Assembly: GCA_013398175.1 (NCBI GenBank)
Contig: VZRZ01008160.1
Span: 1 to 64,000, forward strand
From: Climacteris rufus
Taxonomy: Eukaryota > Chordata > Aves > Passeriformes > Climacteridae
Direction of reading: 5' to 3'
DNA: 64,000 nt
Shown here: positions 1-10,292 of the stretch, piece after piece
Position numbering within the stretch: position 1 is the first letter of the stretch
Layout: every line of letters begins with the position of its first letter
Position numbers and translations under genes: made by a program
The notes under the pieces: model-generated
Database searches by the model: none
What the model was told of the DNA's origin: nothing
What the model saw: only the letters and a program-made list of their open reading frames with translations

Positions 1-314
1 CGGGCCCGGGGAGCTCTGGACCCCCAGCCCAAGCGGCTGCAGCCCCCTCAGCCCCGGGACCCGGGAGAGCTCTGTTCCCCTCAGCCCCAGTGCCTGGTCA
101 GGTCTGTCGCCTCCTCTCCAGGGTGTTGGAGTGGGGAGATTCTCGTGGTCCCTGGAGCTCAGGTGGGAATGTTGGGGTGAGCCTGGTCCCCTCGCCCTGG
201 GGACTGTGTCCCCTCATCCCCGGAGCTGCTCGCTGGGCTCTCTGGGCTGCCAGGGCCGGATGCTCCCTGCTCCCAAAGAAGCTGGAGGCAGCCGCTGTGA
301 GCGGGAGCAGATCC
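1..314. other. GC-rich noncoding DNA at window edge
   Basis: Very GC-rich sequence with CCCGGG and CAGCCCC runs and no frame that looks coding. It could be the shore of a CpG island or intron lying mostly to the left of the window, but the edge prevents a decision. No splice pair or promoter box is convincing here. Confidence 0.4.
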
Positions 315-375
315 ATCCCATCCCATCCCATCCCATCCCATCCCATCCCATCCCATCCCATCCCATCCCATCCCA
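315..375. repeat. (CATCC)n pentanucleotide microsatellite
   Basis: About twelve near-perfect copies of the 5-base unit CATCC, ending at CATCCCAACCCC. Because the unit is 5 bases and has no stop in any frame, it holds frames open on both strands. These read as HPIPS repeats on plus and GWDGM repeats on minus. The open frames are a product of the repeat and should not be read as genes. Confidence 0.97.
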
Positions 376-2445
376 ACCCCTTGGAGGGCCGCAGCGATGG
401 CGTGGGGACTGTGCCACCTCCCCGGGACTGAGGATGGTGGGGTGGCAAGGGGGAGACAGCTTCATCCCTCTCTTGGGGCTGGGGGCAGACCGGGGTGAGG
501 AGGAGAGCCCTGGCCACCACGGGCGCCCTGGCAGAGGGTGTGCTCCCTGTTTGCTCGGGGAATGGCTTGCTGATTGCCCAGCTGCAGTATTTGGATTTTT
601 CGCGGTGTATAAGGCATGTGGCTGTTTTGTGCTGTGTTCCTCCTGGAGGCCCTGTTTTGATCAAGCTTTCTAATTTATTCTGCCTTGTGTGAAAACCTCA
701 TTAAAGAGTGCCTCGGTGCCTTCAGGCACCATCAATGCACGGAGAGAGGATGGGAAGAGAGAGAACAAGACGATTATTTGTAACAAATGGGAGCTCTGCC
801 ATATTGACACGGTGCTGCTGATGCAGGCAGCCTCTCCTAGCAGAGCAGCACCGGGATGCCGATGAACATCCTCGTGTCGCCTGGGCTGATGGTGCATCCT
901 GGTGTGACAGCACGTTTGGTGGGGATGCCTTCAGACTCCCTTCTCCCAGCTCCACGTGGCTGAAAATGCTTTCTGTCGGCTCCCGTGCCCAGCTGTGAAC
1001 CAGGGCAAAACACAGAACCAGTACAAAACAGCTGGCAGCTGAAGGTGGTGGAAGCGCTGCTGTGGATTTAGGCTTGGCTGTGGGGTTTTTTGGGAAGTGG
1101 ATGTTGTGCTGGAGTTGCATTCTGTTTTATTTCGTGTACTATTTTGTGGGTGTTAAAATTGCTCCAGCTTTGTGATGTGGTTTAGAGTTTGGAAAGAGAG
1201 GACAATCCCCTGGTTGGTGGCAGACAAGAGATAAAGGCTGCTTTTACAATATGGGTGATAAACGCCCTTTAAATCCAGAGATTGGTTTTTCTGAGTTTGG
1301 GCCTGTGGAGCAGAACTAAATTCAGCTCAGATGTCTTTAAACATCTGCATTTGTGATCTGTGCAACAAATGGTGGTCCCCAAATTATTGTGTGTCTTTTG
1401 CCTTCCACATTACCAACATACAGACAACGTCTCACGTGTTAATTAGCTCTTAATGTGACACTTACACTTTAATAAATCCAAGTAGGTGGATCATTTCCAG
1501 GACTTGGAGGTCTCATGGATATTATCTGATTGCTCAGAGTTAATGGTTGAAGGGCAGTGGTTTGTTCTATACCTGTTTTCCACATCTCTCATTGCTTCTC
1601 TCAATCAAGCTTGAATAGGTGCTGTTTTAATTAAATAATTCTTGAATTCCCTTGAACTGAACATGAGGAGGGACTTGGGGTGATGGTGACTTAAAAATTC
1701 TTCCCTGTCTTTTGGTCTGCATCACTCAACATTGCTTAATTGGTGCACTAAATAAGGGTGGCCTGGGACTCACTCAGATTTAAAAGCAATTTCAGCCTGG
1801 CCGTGAGGAATGGCTGCGGAATTGAAGGCTTCTTAACTGGGGCAGCAGGACATCCTGTTACCAAAAAAAATGCTCAAAAATAATCCAGAATAATTCCTTG
1901 TTCGGGAAGGGCCTGCTTGAGTAATCAAATAAATCCACAGAGCACCATGAAAACCCAAAGGGCTGTTGAACACAAGTGCTCTGAAGTAGAAGTGAGCTTA
2001 AAATGAGCTCCAAGCCCTGAGTTTTGAGAGGTTTTCTTGGTTCTGGTGGTCATGAACTGAGCTCCCACACACTGTCAGTGCCTTCCAAAGGATTTTGGTG
2101 TCTTTTGGAGGCTTTTTGGGCCTGGGACACTGGCACACAGAGAGAGGCAAGAACCCTTTGGAGGGCTCCCATGTGTGGATGGGGAACTCCAGCTTCTAAA
2201 ACAGCTTGAATTCCCAAAGTGTGTGGCATCGTTAATTGAATTATTTAATCCTCTCCTCCTCCTTCCCCAGAATGCTGGGGGAAAGGCAGAAGACTGAAAC
2301 CTGCTGGCTTTTTGGGATGCTTTCATCCCAAATATATTTTATTCTTTTGAAAATCTGCTTAGCAGAGGCAGTGTTTGGTGCAGGTGACATGGCTCAATTT
2401 TCACGGATCAAAAGAACATCCATCCCAAAAAGCTACCAAGTGTCA
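376..2445. other. Unique noncoding stretch
   Basis: GC content falls from left to right. I see no coding exon, RNA gene or recognisable transposon. A short perfect hairpin lies at about 714-729 (GGTGCC, loop TTCA, GGCACC), too small to assign a role. Around 1130-1990 the sequence is A/T-richer and ordinary. Confidence 0.5.
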
Positions 2446-2551
2446 CTGGGGCTTGGAGCAGCCTGGGACAGTGGAAGGTGTCCCTGCCCATGGCAGGGGG
2501 TGGAAAGAGGTGGTCCTTGAGGTCCCTTCCATCCCAAACCATTCTGGGATT
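2446..2551 (+). mobile_element. CR1 LINE 3' fragment
   Basis: A 5'-truncated CR1 3' end. It carries the family signature in order: GGGGCTTGGAGCAGCCTGGG, then TGCCCATGGCAGGGGGTGG, then GGTCCCTTCCATCCCAAACC, then ATTCTGGGAT. Only untranslated sequence is left, with no reverse-transcriptase coding part. Avian CR1 copies are usually truncated this way because target-primed reverse transcription stops early. Confidence 0.93.
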
Positions 2552-5023
2552 TAAGCATCTCTAAACTGTCTGGATTATTTCTGCTTTTACCAAATGTGTT
2601 AATGTAGTTGAGGGGAAAAAAAACCCAAATCCTTGAAGGTACTACGAGAGGGTTTTTTTCTGGTAGTACGTGGTCAAGAGCTGATAAGAGCAAAGCAAGT
2701 CTGATTTTGGAGGCTGTAACACATCTCTTAATGAAATGGAGCTTTTAAAATGTAGTTACTGCTGTTGCTGGTCTTCACAATTCACTCATCCAAATGAGGG
2801 GAGCAAGTCTGGAGTGGAATAGATGTTCTGCTGATGTTCCCTTCGTGTGCTCCTGGAGACATCTGTAATCAAAGAAAAACACTAATAAATCTTTATTGGG
2901 AAAGCGTCTTCCCTAGGTTTTGCCCGTGCTAATTTGCTTAGATTTAAATGGACAACAAAATGAATCTCCCTCTGCTTAGCCACGACTCTAAAGCTTATCT
3001 CCCTGCCTTCCCAGCGTGGTCTGCCTTCTGTCTCCCTGATTTTGAAGCTCCTTGGAGGTAGCTTTCTTTGTTTAAATGGAATTAAGGTGATGCATATTGC
3101 CACTTGCAGAAAAAGACTTCAAGGAATCCCTGAAATCCAGCAGCTTTGGGTTTTTCTAGTGCAGGAAAAGTTCCTTAGCCGAGCTGGGTGAGGCACAGAT
3201 GTGGGGTAGCAGGCTGGCAGAATTCCTCAGCTCTTTGCTTTGGGGTGTAGTGGGCAGTGTCACATCCTGGTTAGCTGGCTGGGAATATTTATTTATCCCT
3301 GTGTCTGTGTTGTCTAAGCCTTGCTGAGAAAAAGAACACAAGTAAAACCAGCAGAGAAGGTTGTAACTCCTGTCTTGAGGTGAAACCACCTTACATTTGC
3401 CCCCAAACTGCCCCATCTGAAGAGGAGAGCTTTTGCAGCTTGGCTTAAGAAAGATTTTTAATAGTTGTCATCTCTTCCTGTCCACTGCAGCCTACTCTTT
3501 TAATTTCCTTGACTCAAAAAGAGCATGGCAATTGGGAGTGTTTTACAATTTCCCTTGCTGGTCCATTAGTGTATTAGCTTAGCTCCGTGTGTGTTGAATG
3601 CCACTAAATGTCACTTGCAAATTTAATGTTGGGAGCACTGAGATTTGTGCTAATTGAATTTAAAGTCTTATACTTGAATTTGTTAAAATGGCAGATTGAG
3701 ACAATTGAAATGCTTTAATGGGAGAGTGGAGGAGCCCTTGCAAATCTGCTCCTGTAAGTGAATCCAACAGTGCATTTGTGTAATAAGTGCAAGGGGAGCC
3801 CCTGAGCAGACAGATCAGGGTTTGATGGGGTTTTACCGTCCCTTTTTGTCTTGCAGTGTGGTGACAGCTGGCAAAATGTTGAAAGTCTTAATGCTTGATA
3901 TCTGCTCAGGGTCATTGTTGACACTTAACCTTAAATATGCCTGTAAAAACGGTAAAGATTATAGAGCCTTTGAGTTCAATTTAAATTTCTTCTTCTGCAG
4001 TCATGGTTTTAGGCGCTGCTGGAGGAAGGTTAATTGTTTGGGCTGTTGGTCTTTAAACTCAATTGTGAGCGGGTGTGTCTTGTGGAGTGTTTATTAATGA
4101 AATTATCACCTCTTGCACCTGAGGGTTTGTTGTTTTGGGAGGGGTTTGGAGGAGGAGGAGTGTTTGGTTAGTATATAGTGGAGGGGGTTGCTGTTGGTTT
4201 GTTTTTTTGTTTTTTGTAGAGGACAGTCTGTAGAAAACCTCTGGCATTTAACACTTCTTTATTCTTAACTTGAGCCAAATACCAAGGATTGGATAGACAA
4301 GAAGACAGGAGACCTGACTGCTGTGCTTTTTGTGAGGTAGAGTGTTGAAGAAATTACCCTTGATTGGAAAAGTCATAAAGATTGGTCCTTGGCTTTCCAA
4401 GCAGTGTGAATCTGTGCCTCCCTAGATAGCACAATGCTTTTAAGAAGTTTGTCTTGAAACACTTCCATTAAATCTCCTGATACCAGGCTTTGACCTTCTG
4501 CCACTGAGCTGGCATCTCATACTCCTGGCATGAGCTCTCCTGCCACTTTCAAGTAAAATTTTATCAGGCATTGAAAAGTTTGACTCTGCAGTCGAGCACT
4601 GTGCCAAAGCTGTAAAAGCCCTATTTGTACACAAAATGGATTTTTGCTTGCTAGGGGGGCTGGGGTGTAGTGCTTCAGTAACTGCAGGAATGGTTTTGAA
4701 TCTACATAGTAATGAAACAGCTCCATCTAAATCTGAGTGCTGCCTCTCAAGCCTGCACTTTGTCTTCCCTGTGTCCCTGCTCTCCTGCCTGGAGTTTGAC
4801 GTGCTCAGGTTGTACTGCTCTGGAAAACTTTGTCAGGGAAGTTAATTTAGAGCTATTTGAAAGGCTTAGAAATGGCTGTGCTGTGCTGAAAAAGACCTTG
4901 GGAGTGATTACTGCTGTACCTGCTTGGCCATGCGAGTGGTGAGCTGTTCCCTGAGCCCTTCTCCCAGGGATCACTCCAAGGTCTCTTCCTTCAGTGCTGG
5001 GAGCCAGGAAAACTGTGGCTGCA
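2552..5023. other. Unique noncoding stretch
   Basis: Nothing assignable. A pyrimidine-rich AG acceptor-like site lies just before this stretch near 2270, and others occur near 3858 and 4001, but none pairs with a good donor around an open exon. The minus-strand frame 2882-3103 has natural-looking composition but no domain and no splice context. Confidence 0.45.
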
Positions 5024-5157
5024 CATCCCAAGGCCAGCTTGGACAGGGCTTGGAGCACTCTGGGATAAGGGAAAGTGTCCTTGCCCATGGCAGAGGGTTG
5101 GACTTGGATCATCTTTAAGGTCCCTTCCAGCCCAAACCATTCTGGCATCCTGGGATG
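5024..5157 (+). mobile_element. CR1 LINE 3' fragment
   Basis: A 5'-truncated CR1 tail that begins in the CCCAAGGCCAGCTTGGACAG segment. It continues through TTGCCCATGGCAGAGGG, ATCATCTTTAAGGTCCC and CCCAAACCATTCTGG. It is the same 3'-end type as the copies at 24.3, 57.7 and 63.0 kb, but more diverged. Confidence 0.92.
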
Positions 5158-7559
5158 CATCAGGGCTCAAACCCCACTTGCTTTAACTGGGAGGGAAAAG
5201 CCAGCACTAGTGGGTGATTGGGAGCTCAGGGTGAGCTTTGTCTCTTACAGAGGGTGCCAGTGGTCTGTGGAATATATTTTTAGTGGAATAATTAAGCAGG
5301 ACTTAGAGGAAGGGAGAGGAATGTAGGTATCCCAAAGTGCTGGAGTTTGGGGGTGCTCAGCAGAGGCAGTGTGGGGTAGGTGATGCTCAAAGCAAGGCAA
5401 GAATGGGCAGAAAAGGATGAAGGCAAGCATGTGAGGTTCCCTGCTAAATGACTTGACAGAACATTTTGTTCTCTCTCCACTGGTGCTTTTGGGATCCGTG
5501 CTTAATGGAATCCTGGTTTTATGGAGGCTCTCCACCCTGGAAGGAGCTCACCCTTGCCAAAAGCAATACTCAGTAATGGGCTGGGGGTTCTTAGCTGCTC
5601 TCCATGAAACACTGCAAAAGCCTTATTTTGCAGTAATGAGCAATTATCTGCAAATTAACAAAGCTCCTTGTCATATACTGCCTTTGTTTTTGTGCCTGTG
5701 CAGTTTCCTATTTCAGTTTTTCTCCCTTTCAAAGCATAAATACGTGGGTTATCAAAGGGCATTTTAAAAACATAGCCCTAAGCACATTTGTCAGAAGAGG
5801 ATTGTTTGAGTTCTGATAGTTCAGAATTTCTTAGACTGCAAAAAAAATGAGTGTGTGAGAAGACACAGACACATCCAGCCACGTGTCTTGTATCCAAGAA
5901 TGATGATGTTTTGGAGAGGGAATGCCAGAGTTCAGCTGTGAGTTCAGGAACTGTAAGTGGCTAGGAGAATCCTTGTGGAGATGACACAATCCCAGGCAAA
6001 CTGATGTTTCCTCCTGCTCTGAGCAAGACTGACCCCAAAGAAATGTCAGGTTTTTCAGGGTCCTCTTGGGTTTTGGAAATCTCCAAGGAAGGAGATGTGT
6101 TGCTGGGAGAATTTAATGGGGCTTTGGGGTGAGGGGTTCCCACTTTATGCACAGAGCCATCCTGCAGGCTGGATTCAGTGCCCAGGGATGAGAGGGAAGA
6201 ACCTGAGACACAGGGGATACTGGGTGCAGGTGCACCAGATGGATGGAATTGAGGCCTTGAGCTGTTTTTGTCCCTGTGCCTGTCCACAATTGATGTTCTT
6301 AATGAACTACTCCTTAAATATCTTAACTTGTGATTGCTGCTCCTTAACTCATGGCCCACCAGGGCACAAGTGAATTGAGCAGCATCACTTACAGCTGTCT
6401 ACAGGGAACTTCCCTTGGCCATTTTATTGAGTGGCTGTCAGTCTAAAATCCTTTTAGGATTCCTCCTGTTCGACTTCTCCTCTGCTGATACTGCACAATG
6501 TACTTAATGCAAACAATCTCCTTTAACCTCTCAACTTTGTAATCCCCCTCACACTGTGATAGTGCTTTGATGCTGCCCATTTGTAGTTGGACACCAGCAA
6601 ATATTTAAAATAATCGTCCACTCAACAAAAATGTTGGTTGACTTCATGGATTGTTTTGTTTTTTGTTCATGAACTCCTTGGGACTCTTGTTTCCATGTCC
6701 AGGACATCCATTTAGGCCTTTCCATGGCCTGAAAGCAGACTATGGATTAGAAATCCTAGGGAATGCTGTATTTCTCCTTGTGGTTCCACTGGTCTGGCTG
6801 TGTGTTGAAATTCAGCCTGCAGGATGTGATGTCACGCTACTAAATTAATGACTTCTGTTTATTTGAAGATTGGATAATAACCCAGGGAGCCTTTGGCCTT
6901 TCTGCTCTGAGCTTCCCAGGAGTTGTGCAGTGGGTGATGCTTTGCCTGCCTCTGTCTTGCTGCACTTCCCAGCACGTGTGAGCTTTGTGTTCATGCACAG
7001 ATTGCCTGACACCTTGGAGAGGGGGTTTGTGCAATGTTCCTCCTGCATGCAGCTCTGGGGACACTGAGCTTCCAGGTGACCCTTCCAAACTGGGCTCACT
7101 GCATGTGCAAAACTCATCAGGGTTGAGCTTTAAAGTCCCTGCCAAGCCATGGTGGAAGCATTGCACGATCCTGTGTTCAGCAGAGATGAACTCTGTGCAT
7201 TTCCCAGGCTGAGGGAGGCTGCTTTTCAGTGGTGTGCTCCTCTCTGAGCCACTGCTTGTGGTGGCAGGGTGGTTTGTGGCAGGCAGAGGCTTCCCACCCT
7301 GGCACCCAGGCAGGTGTGCAAGCCTCAGAGCAGCAAGCTCTGATCCCTATCACTGAACCCCTGCTTTCAGCTTCACAGGCTGCACATTTCACTCCCTGAG
7401 ATACCCAAGGCTGGGCTTTATCTGTTCCAAGTGAGCTTCCTGGGCTGACTTAATTCATGGCTGTCACAGAGCTGGTTTTCCTTCCCCCCCCTTCTCTTTG
7501 TATCCCCAGTTTGCAGCCTTAACGGGAGTTCCATGAGGTTTTGGGGATGTGCACTGTGG
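5158..7559. other. Unique noncoding stretch
   Basis: No coding exon or RNA gene is visible. A weak resemblance to a CR1 tail occurs at about 7118-7172 (CTTTAAAGTCCCTGCCAAGCC), too eroded to call. The rest is ordinary unique sequence. Confidence 0.45.
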
Positions 7560-7926
7560 TTTGCCTGGCAGGGTAGGGCCTTATCAAGAGGGAGATAACA
7601 GCACAGAGGGAAACAGCAGCCCAGGGAGTATCAGTAAGGGGTTTTTCACAGCTCTGTGTTGTGCACAGTGTTGATGGGCAACCCCTGCACCCCGGGAGGA
7701 ACTTCTGCAGCCACTGTCAGCTGTGCCAACCAACTTTGCATGTGACTGATGTGTTGTTTTTATTTAAAAACACACCCTGAGAGGCAGCTGTGTGTCTGCA
7801 GCAGAGTGCAGAATGGTTGGGTAGAGTTCTTGCAGCCTTTTGCCTCTGCTCTTCGTGTTGCTGGTGGTCATGAAGGAGGCACCACCTTCAACTGGAAGGG
7901 AGGAAAGACCCATTTATTTCCACAGA
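7560..7926. repeat. Direct duplication, copy 1 (ends at an N)
   Basis: This segment is repeated immediately to the right (7928-8346). From 7580 to 7926 it matches 8001-8346 with a single one-base indel that I can see (GATGGGCAA here, GATGGCAA there). The repeat runs straight up to the lone N at 7927. Copy 1 lacks about 57 bases that copy 2 has after TTTGCCTGGCAGGGTA. I recognise no coding or transposon content. The layout fits an assembly join better than a biological tandem duplication, though the latter is not excluded. Confidence 0.95.
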
Positions 7927-7927
7927 N
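7927..7927. other. Single unresolved base (N) at duplication junction
   Basis: One N lies exactly between the two copies of the 7.6-8.3 kb duplication. A lone N at a repeat boundary is typical of overlapping contigs or haplotypes joined without resolving the overlap. Confidence 0.9.
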
Positions 7928-8346
7928 TTTGCCTGGCAGGGTAAACTCCCTTAAGGGTATCTCCCCTTTTCAAGGTATAAAGGTATATAAAGGTATCTCC
8001 CTTATCAAGAGGGAGATAACAGCACAGAGGGAAACAGCAGCCCAGGGAGTATCAGTAAGGGGTTTTTCACAGCTCTGTGTTGTGCACAGTGTTGATGGCA
8101 ACCCCTGCACCCCGGGAGGAACTTCTGCAGCCACTGTCAGCTGTGCCAACCAACTTTGCATGTGACTGATGTGTTGTTTTTATTTAAAAACACACCCTGA
8201 GAGGCAGCTGTGTGTCTGCAGCAGAGTGCAGAATGGTTGGGTAGAGTTCTTGCAGCCTTTTGCCTCTGCTCTTCGTGTTGCTGGTGGTCATGAAGGAGGC
8301 ACCACCTTCAACTGGAAGGGAGGAAAGACCCATTTATTTCCACAGA
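7928..8346. repeat. Direct duplication, copy 2
   Basis: Starts with TTTGCCTGGCAGGGTA exactly as copy 1 does. It then has about 57 extra bases containing small repeats of AAGGTAT and GGTATCTCCC before rejoining copy 1 at CTTATCAAGAGGG. It then stays essentially identical up to CCACAGA at 8346, after which the unique flank continues. The extra piece could be a haplotype difference. Confidence 0.95.
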
Positions 8347-9768
8347 CACTGCAAAGTGAAACCTGCAGTGTTTGGAGAGCTGAACGTGCTGACCTTGCTG
8401 TTTTTATAGCCTTAAAAGTGGGTGAAGCATTAAAATAAATTAAAAGAGGAACGGTTACTTTAGAGGCTTGTCTGGAGGAATATTCCCTTCTTCTGGTCTT
8501 GAGGATTTGTTTCCTTTCCAGGTCTGCTTTGAAAACATTTCCTTTCTCATAAAAGTAGTGAATTACTCCATGGACATTTATGTGAAGATACTTGCTGGGT
8601 GCTTAATATCCTACTTAATTTATTTGGGCTGTGCTTTTTAATAACGAAGTGTTCAAGTCAGGCCCTTAGAAGACAGATTGTCCTGCACGATTGTCTTGAG
8701 CAAAGTACCTTTGTGGTTTTAATTGGGGTTTTTATTGCTGTGATTTACATTGGCAGGGTGAGGGCAGCACCGTTCCTCCAGTGCCTCAGACAAGTGGGAA
8801 AAGAAGGAGAAGGAGCAGAGCTGTTCCTTATCTGGACACTTCCTTAGGTGCTTACACAGCTCTGTACTTAAATAGTTCCTCCATGTCAGTGTTGATGTGC
8901 AGCAAAGCAACACGTTTTGGAGCACTTCATAGAAGTATTCTCAGCATGACTTTGCAAATATTCCCGAGTTAAACATCACCTCTGCTGCTGCTTCTTGTGA
9001 CCTGAGTGAGAGAGGTTTGTCCAAGGCTCAGAAACGCAGGTAAATCAGACACTTGCAAAAATCACCTCTTGGTGCAGTCCTTGTGGCCTTCCTGGGCTGG
9101 TCTTGCTGTTCCTTTGTCCATTCCCACCTTCTCCTGTCCATTCCCACCTCCTCAGGGCCCTGTCCTGTCCTGTGAGCCCCAAGTCCTGCCTTGCTGTGGG
9201 ACCCCTGCCTTGTATTTGGGGCTTTTGGTAAGGTGAGAAGGGGAACTTGACATTTAAACATCAGCTGCCTTTGCCAGATCATCCACCCTGTTTGTGTGTG
9301 CTGTTCCTGTGCTCAGAATGCACAAGTATTGCTCTGGCAAGGGCTGTCCAACTTGGATTCTCTTGTCATGTGCAGCTACAATGAATTTCCTAGAAATATC
9401 AGGGAGGGGATGAAAGTGATGTAGACAGTTTGTAACAACTGGTAATTCAGTTGTTGAAGCATAAACTGGATTTTTAATGTGCCAGAGGAGGAAACAAAGC
9501 CTGTCTTGGTAAGGTCAGCATCAAAATTGGAGGGTCTGTGTTGATTTTTCTTTTATGTTACAGTTTATGGAGAGTATTTTATTTTTTCCTTAGTGAAACT
9601 GCCTTTGCTACATGTGCCAACCCATCTTAAATCCTATGTGGGAAGACCCATGGCTGTATCTGATGAGGGCAGAACATTCTCCTGCTTTTGGGGGTTTTTG
9701 CAGCTGATTTGTGCCATCCAGGTTGTTTTTCATCCTTTCCCCAGTCGGGCTGGTGAGCAAACTCCCAA
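8347..9768. other. Unique noncoding stretch
   Basis: No gene is visible. A short imperfect direct repeat of about 21 bases occurs at 9115-9153 (two copies of TGTCCATTCCCACCTYCTC). The run into the minisatellite at 9769 shows no special signal. Confidence 0.45.
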
Positions 9769-10292
9769 ATGTGGGGTTGTGTGGGACTGGGACACCCCTT
9801 CAGTATGAGGTTGTGGGGACTGGGACAACCCTGCTAATGTGGGGCTGTGGGGACTGGAAACTCCTCCAGTTTTGGGGACTGGGACAGCCCTTCAGTGTGG
9901 GGTTTGTGGGGACTGGGACATCCCTTCAGTGTGGGGTTTATGGGGACTGGGACAGCCCTTCAGTGTGGGGTTTGTGAGGACTGGGACACCCTTCCCAGTG
10001 TGGGGTTTATGGAGACTGGGACACCCTTCCAAGTGTGGGGTTTATGTGGACTGGGACACCCCTTCAGTGTGGGGTTTATGGGGACTGGAACACCCCTCCG
10101 GTATGGGTTTTATGGGGACTGACACCCCTCTAGAATGGGGTTTTATGGGGACTGGGACACCCCTTCAGTGTGGGGTTTATGTGGAATAGGACACCCCTTC
10201 AGTGTGGGGTTTGTGTGGAATAGGACACCCCTTCAGTGTGGGGTTTGTGGGTGAGTGGGACACCCCTCCAGTGTGGGGTTTATGAGGGCTGG
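9769..10292. repeat. Minisatellite with a 34-35 base unit, about 15 copies
   Basis: A tandem array whose typical unit reads GTGGGGTTTATGGGGACTGG followed by GACACCCCTTCAGT. I count about 15 full units plus a partial one. Units vary by substitution and small indels. One unit lacks its first part, and two neighbours share the variant GTGGAATAGG. The unit contains no stop in several plus-strand frames, so long frames rich in W, G and L run through it. These frames are a by-product of the repeat. No flanking gene is recognised. Confidence 0.96.

Noticed and set aside
98..673. Overlapping open frames on both strands with HPIPS or GWDGM peptide repeats
   Set aside because: They are created by the stop-free (CATCC)n microsatellite. 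The flanks have no coding character.
714..729. Perfect 6-base-pair hairpin GGTGCC-TTCA-GGCACC
   Set aside because: Too short to be significant in 64 kb and without RNA-gene context.
2882..3103. 73-codon minus frame with charged, natural-looking composition ending near AATAAA
   Set aside because: No recognised family, no splice or promoter context and no second exon. Chance is the simplest explanation.
7118..7172. Possible eroded CR1 tail
   Set aside because: Only CTTTAAAGTCCCTGCC resembles the tail. The remainder does not follow the CR1 order well enough.
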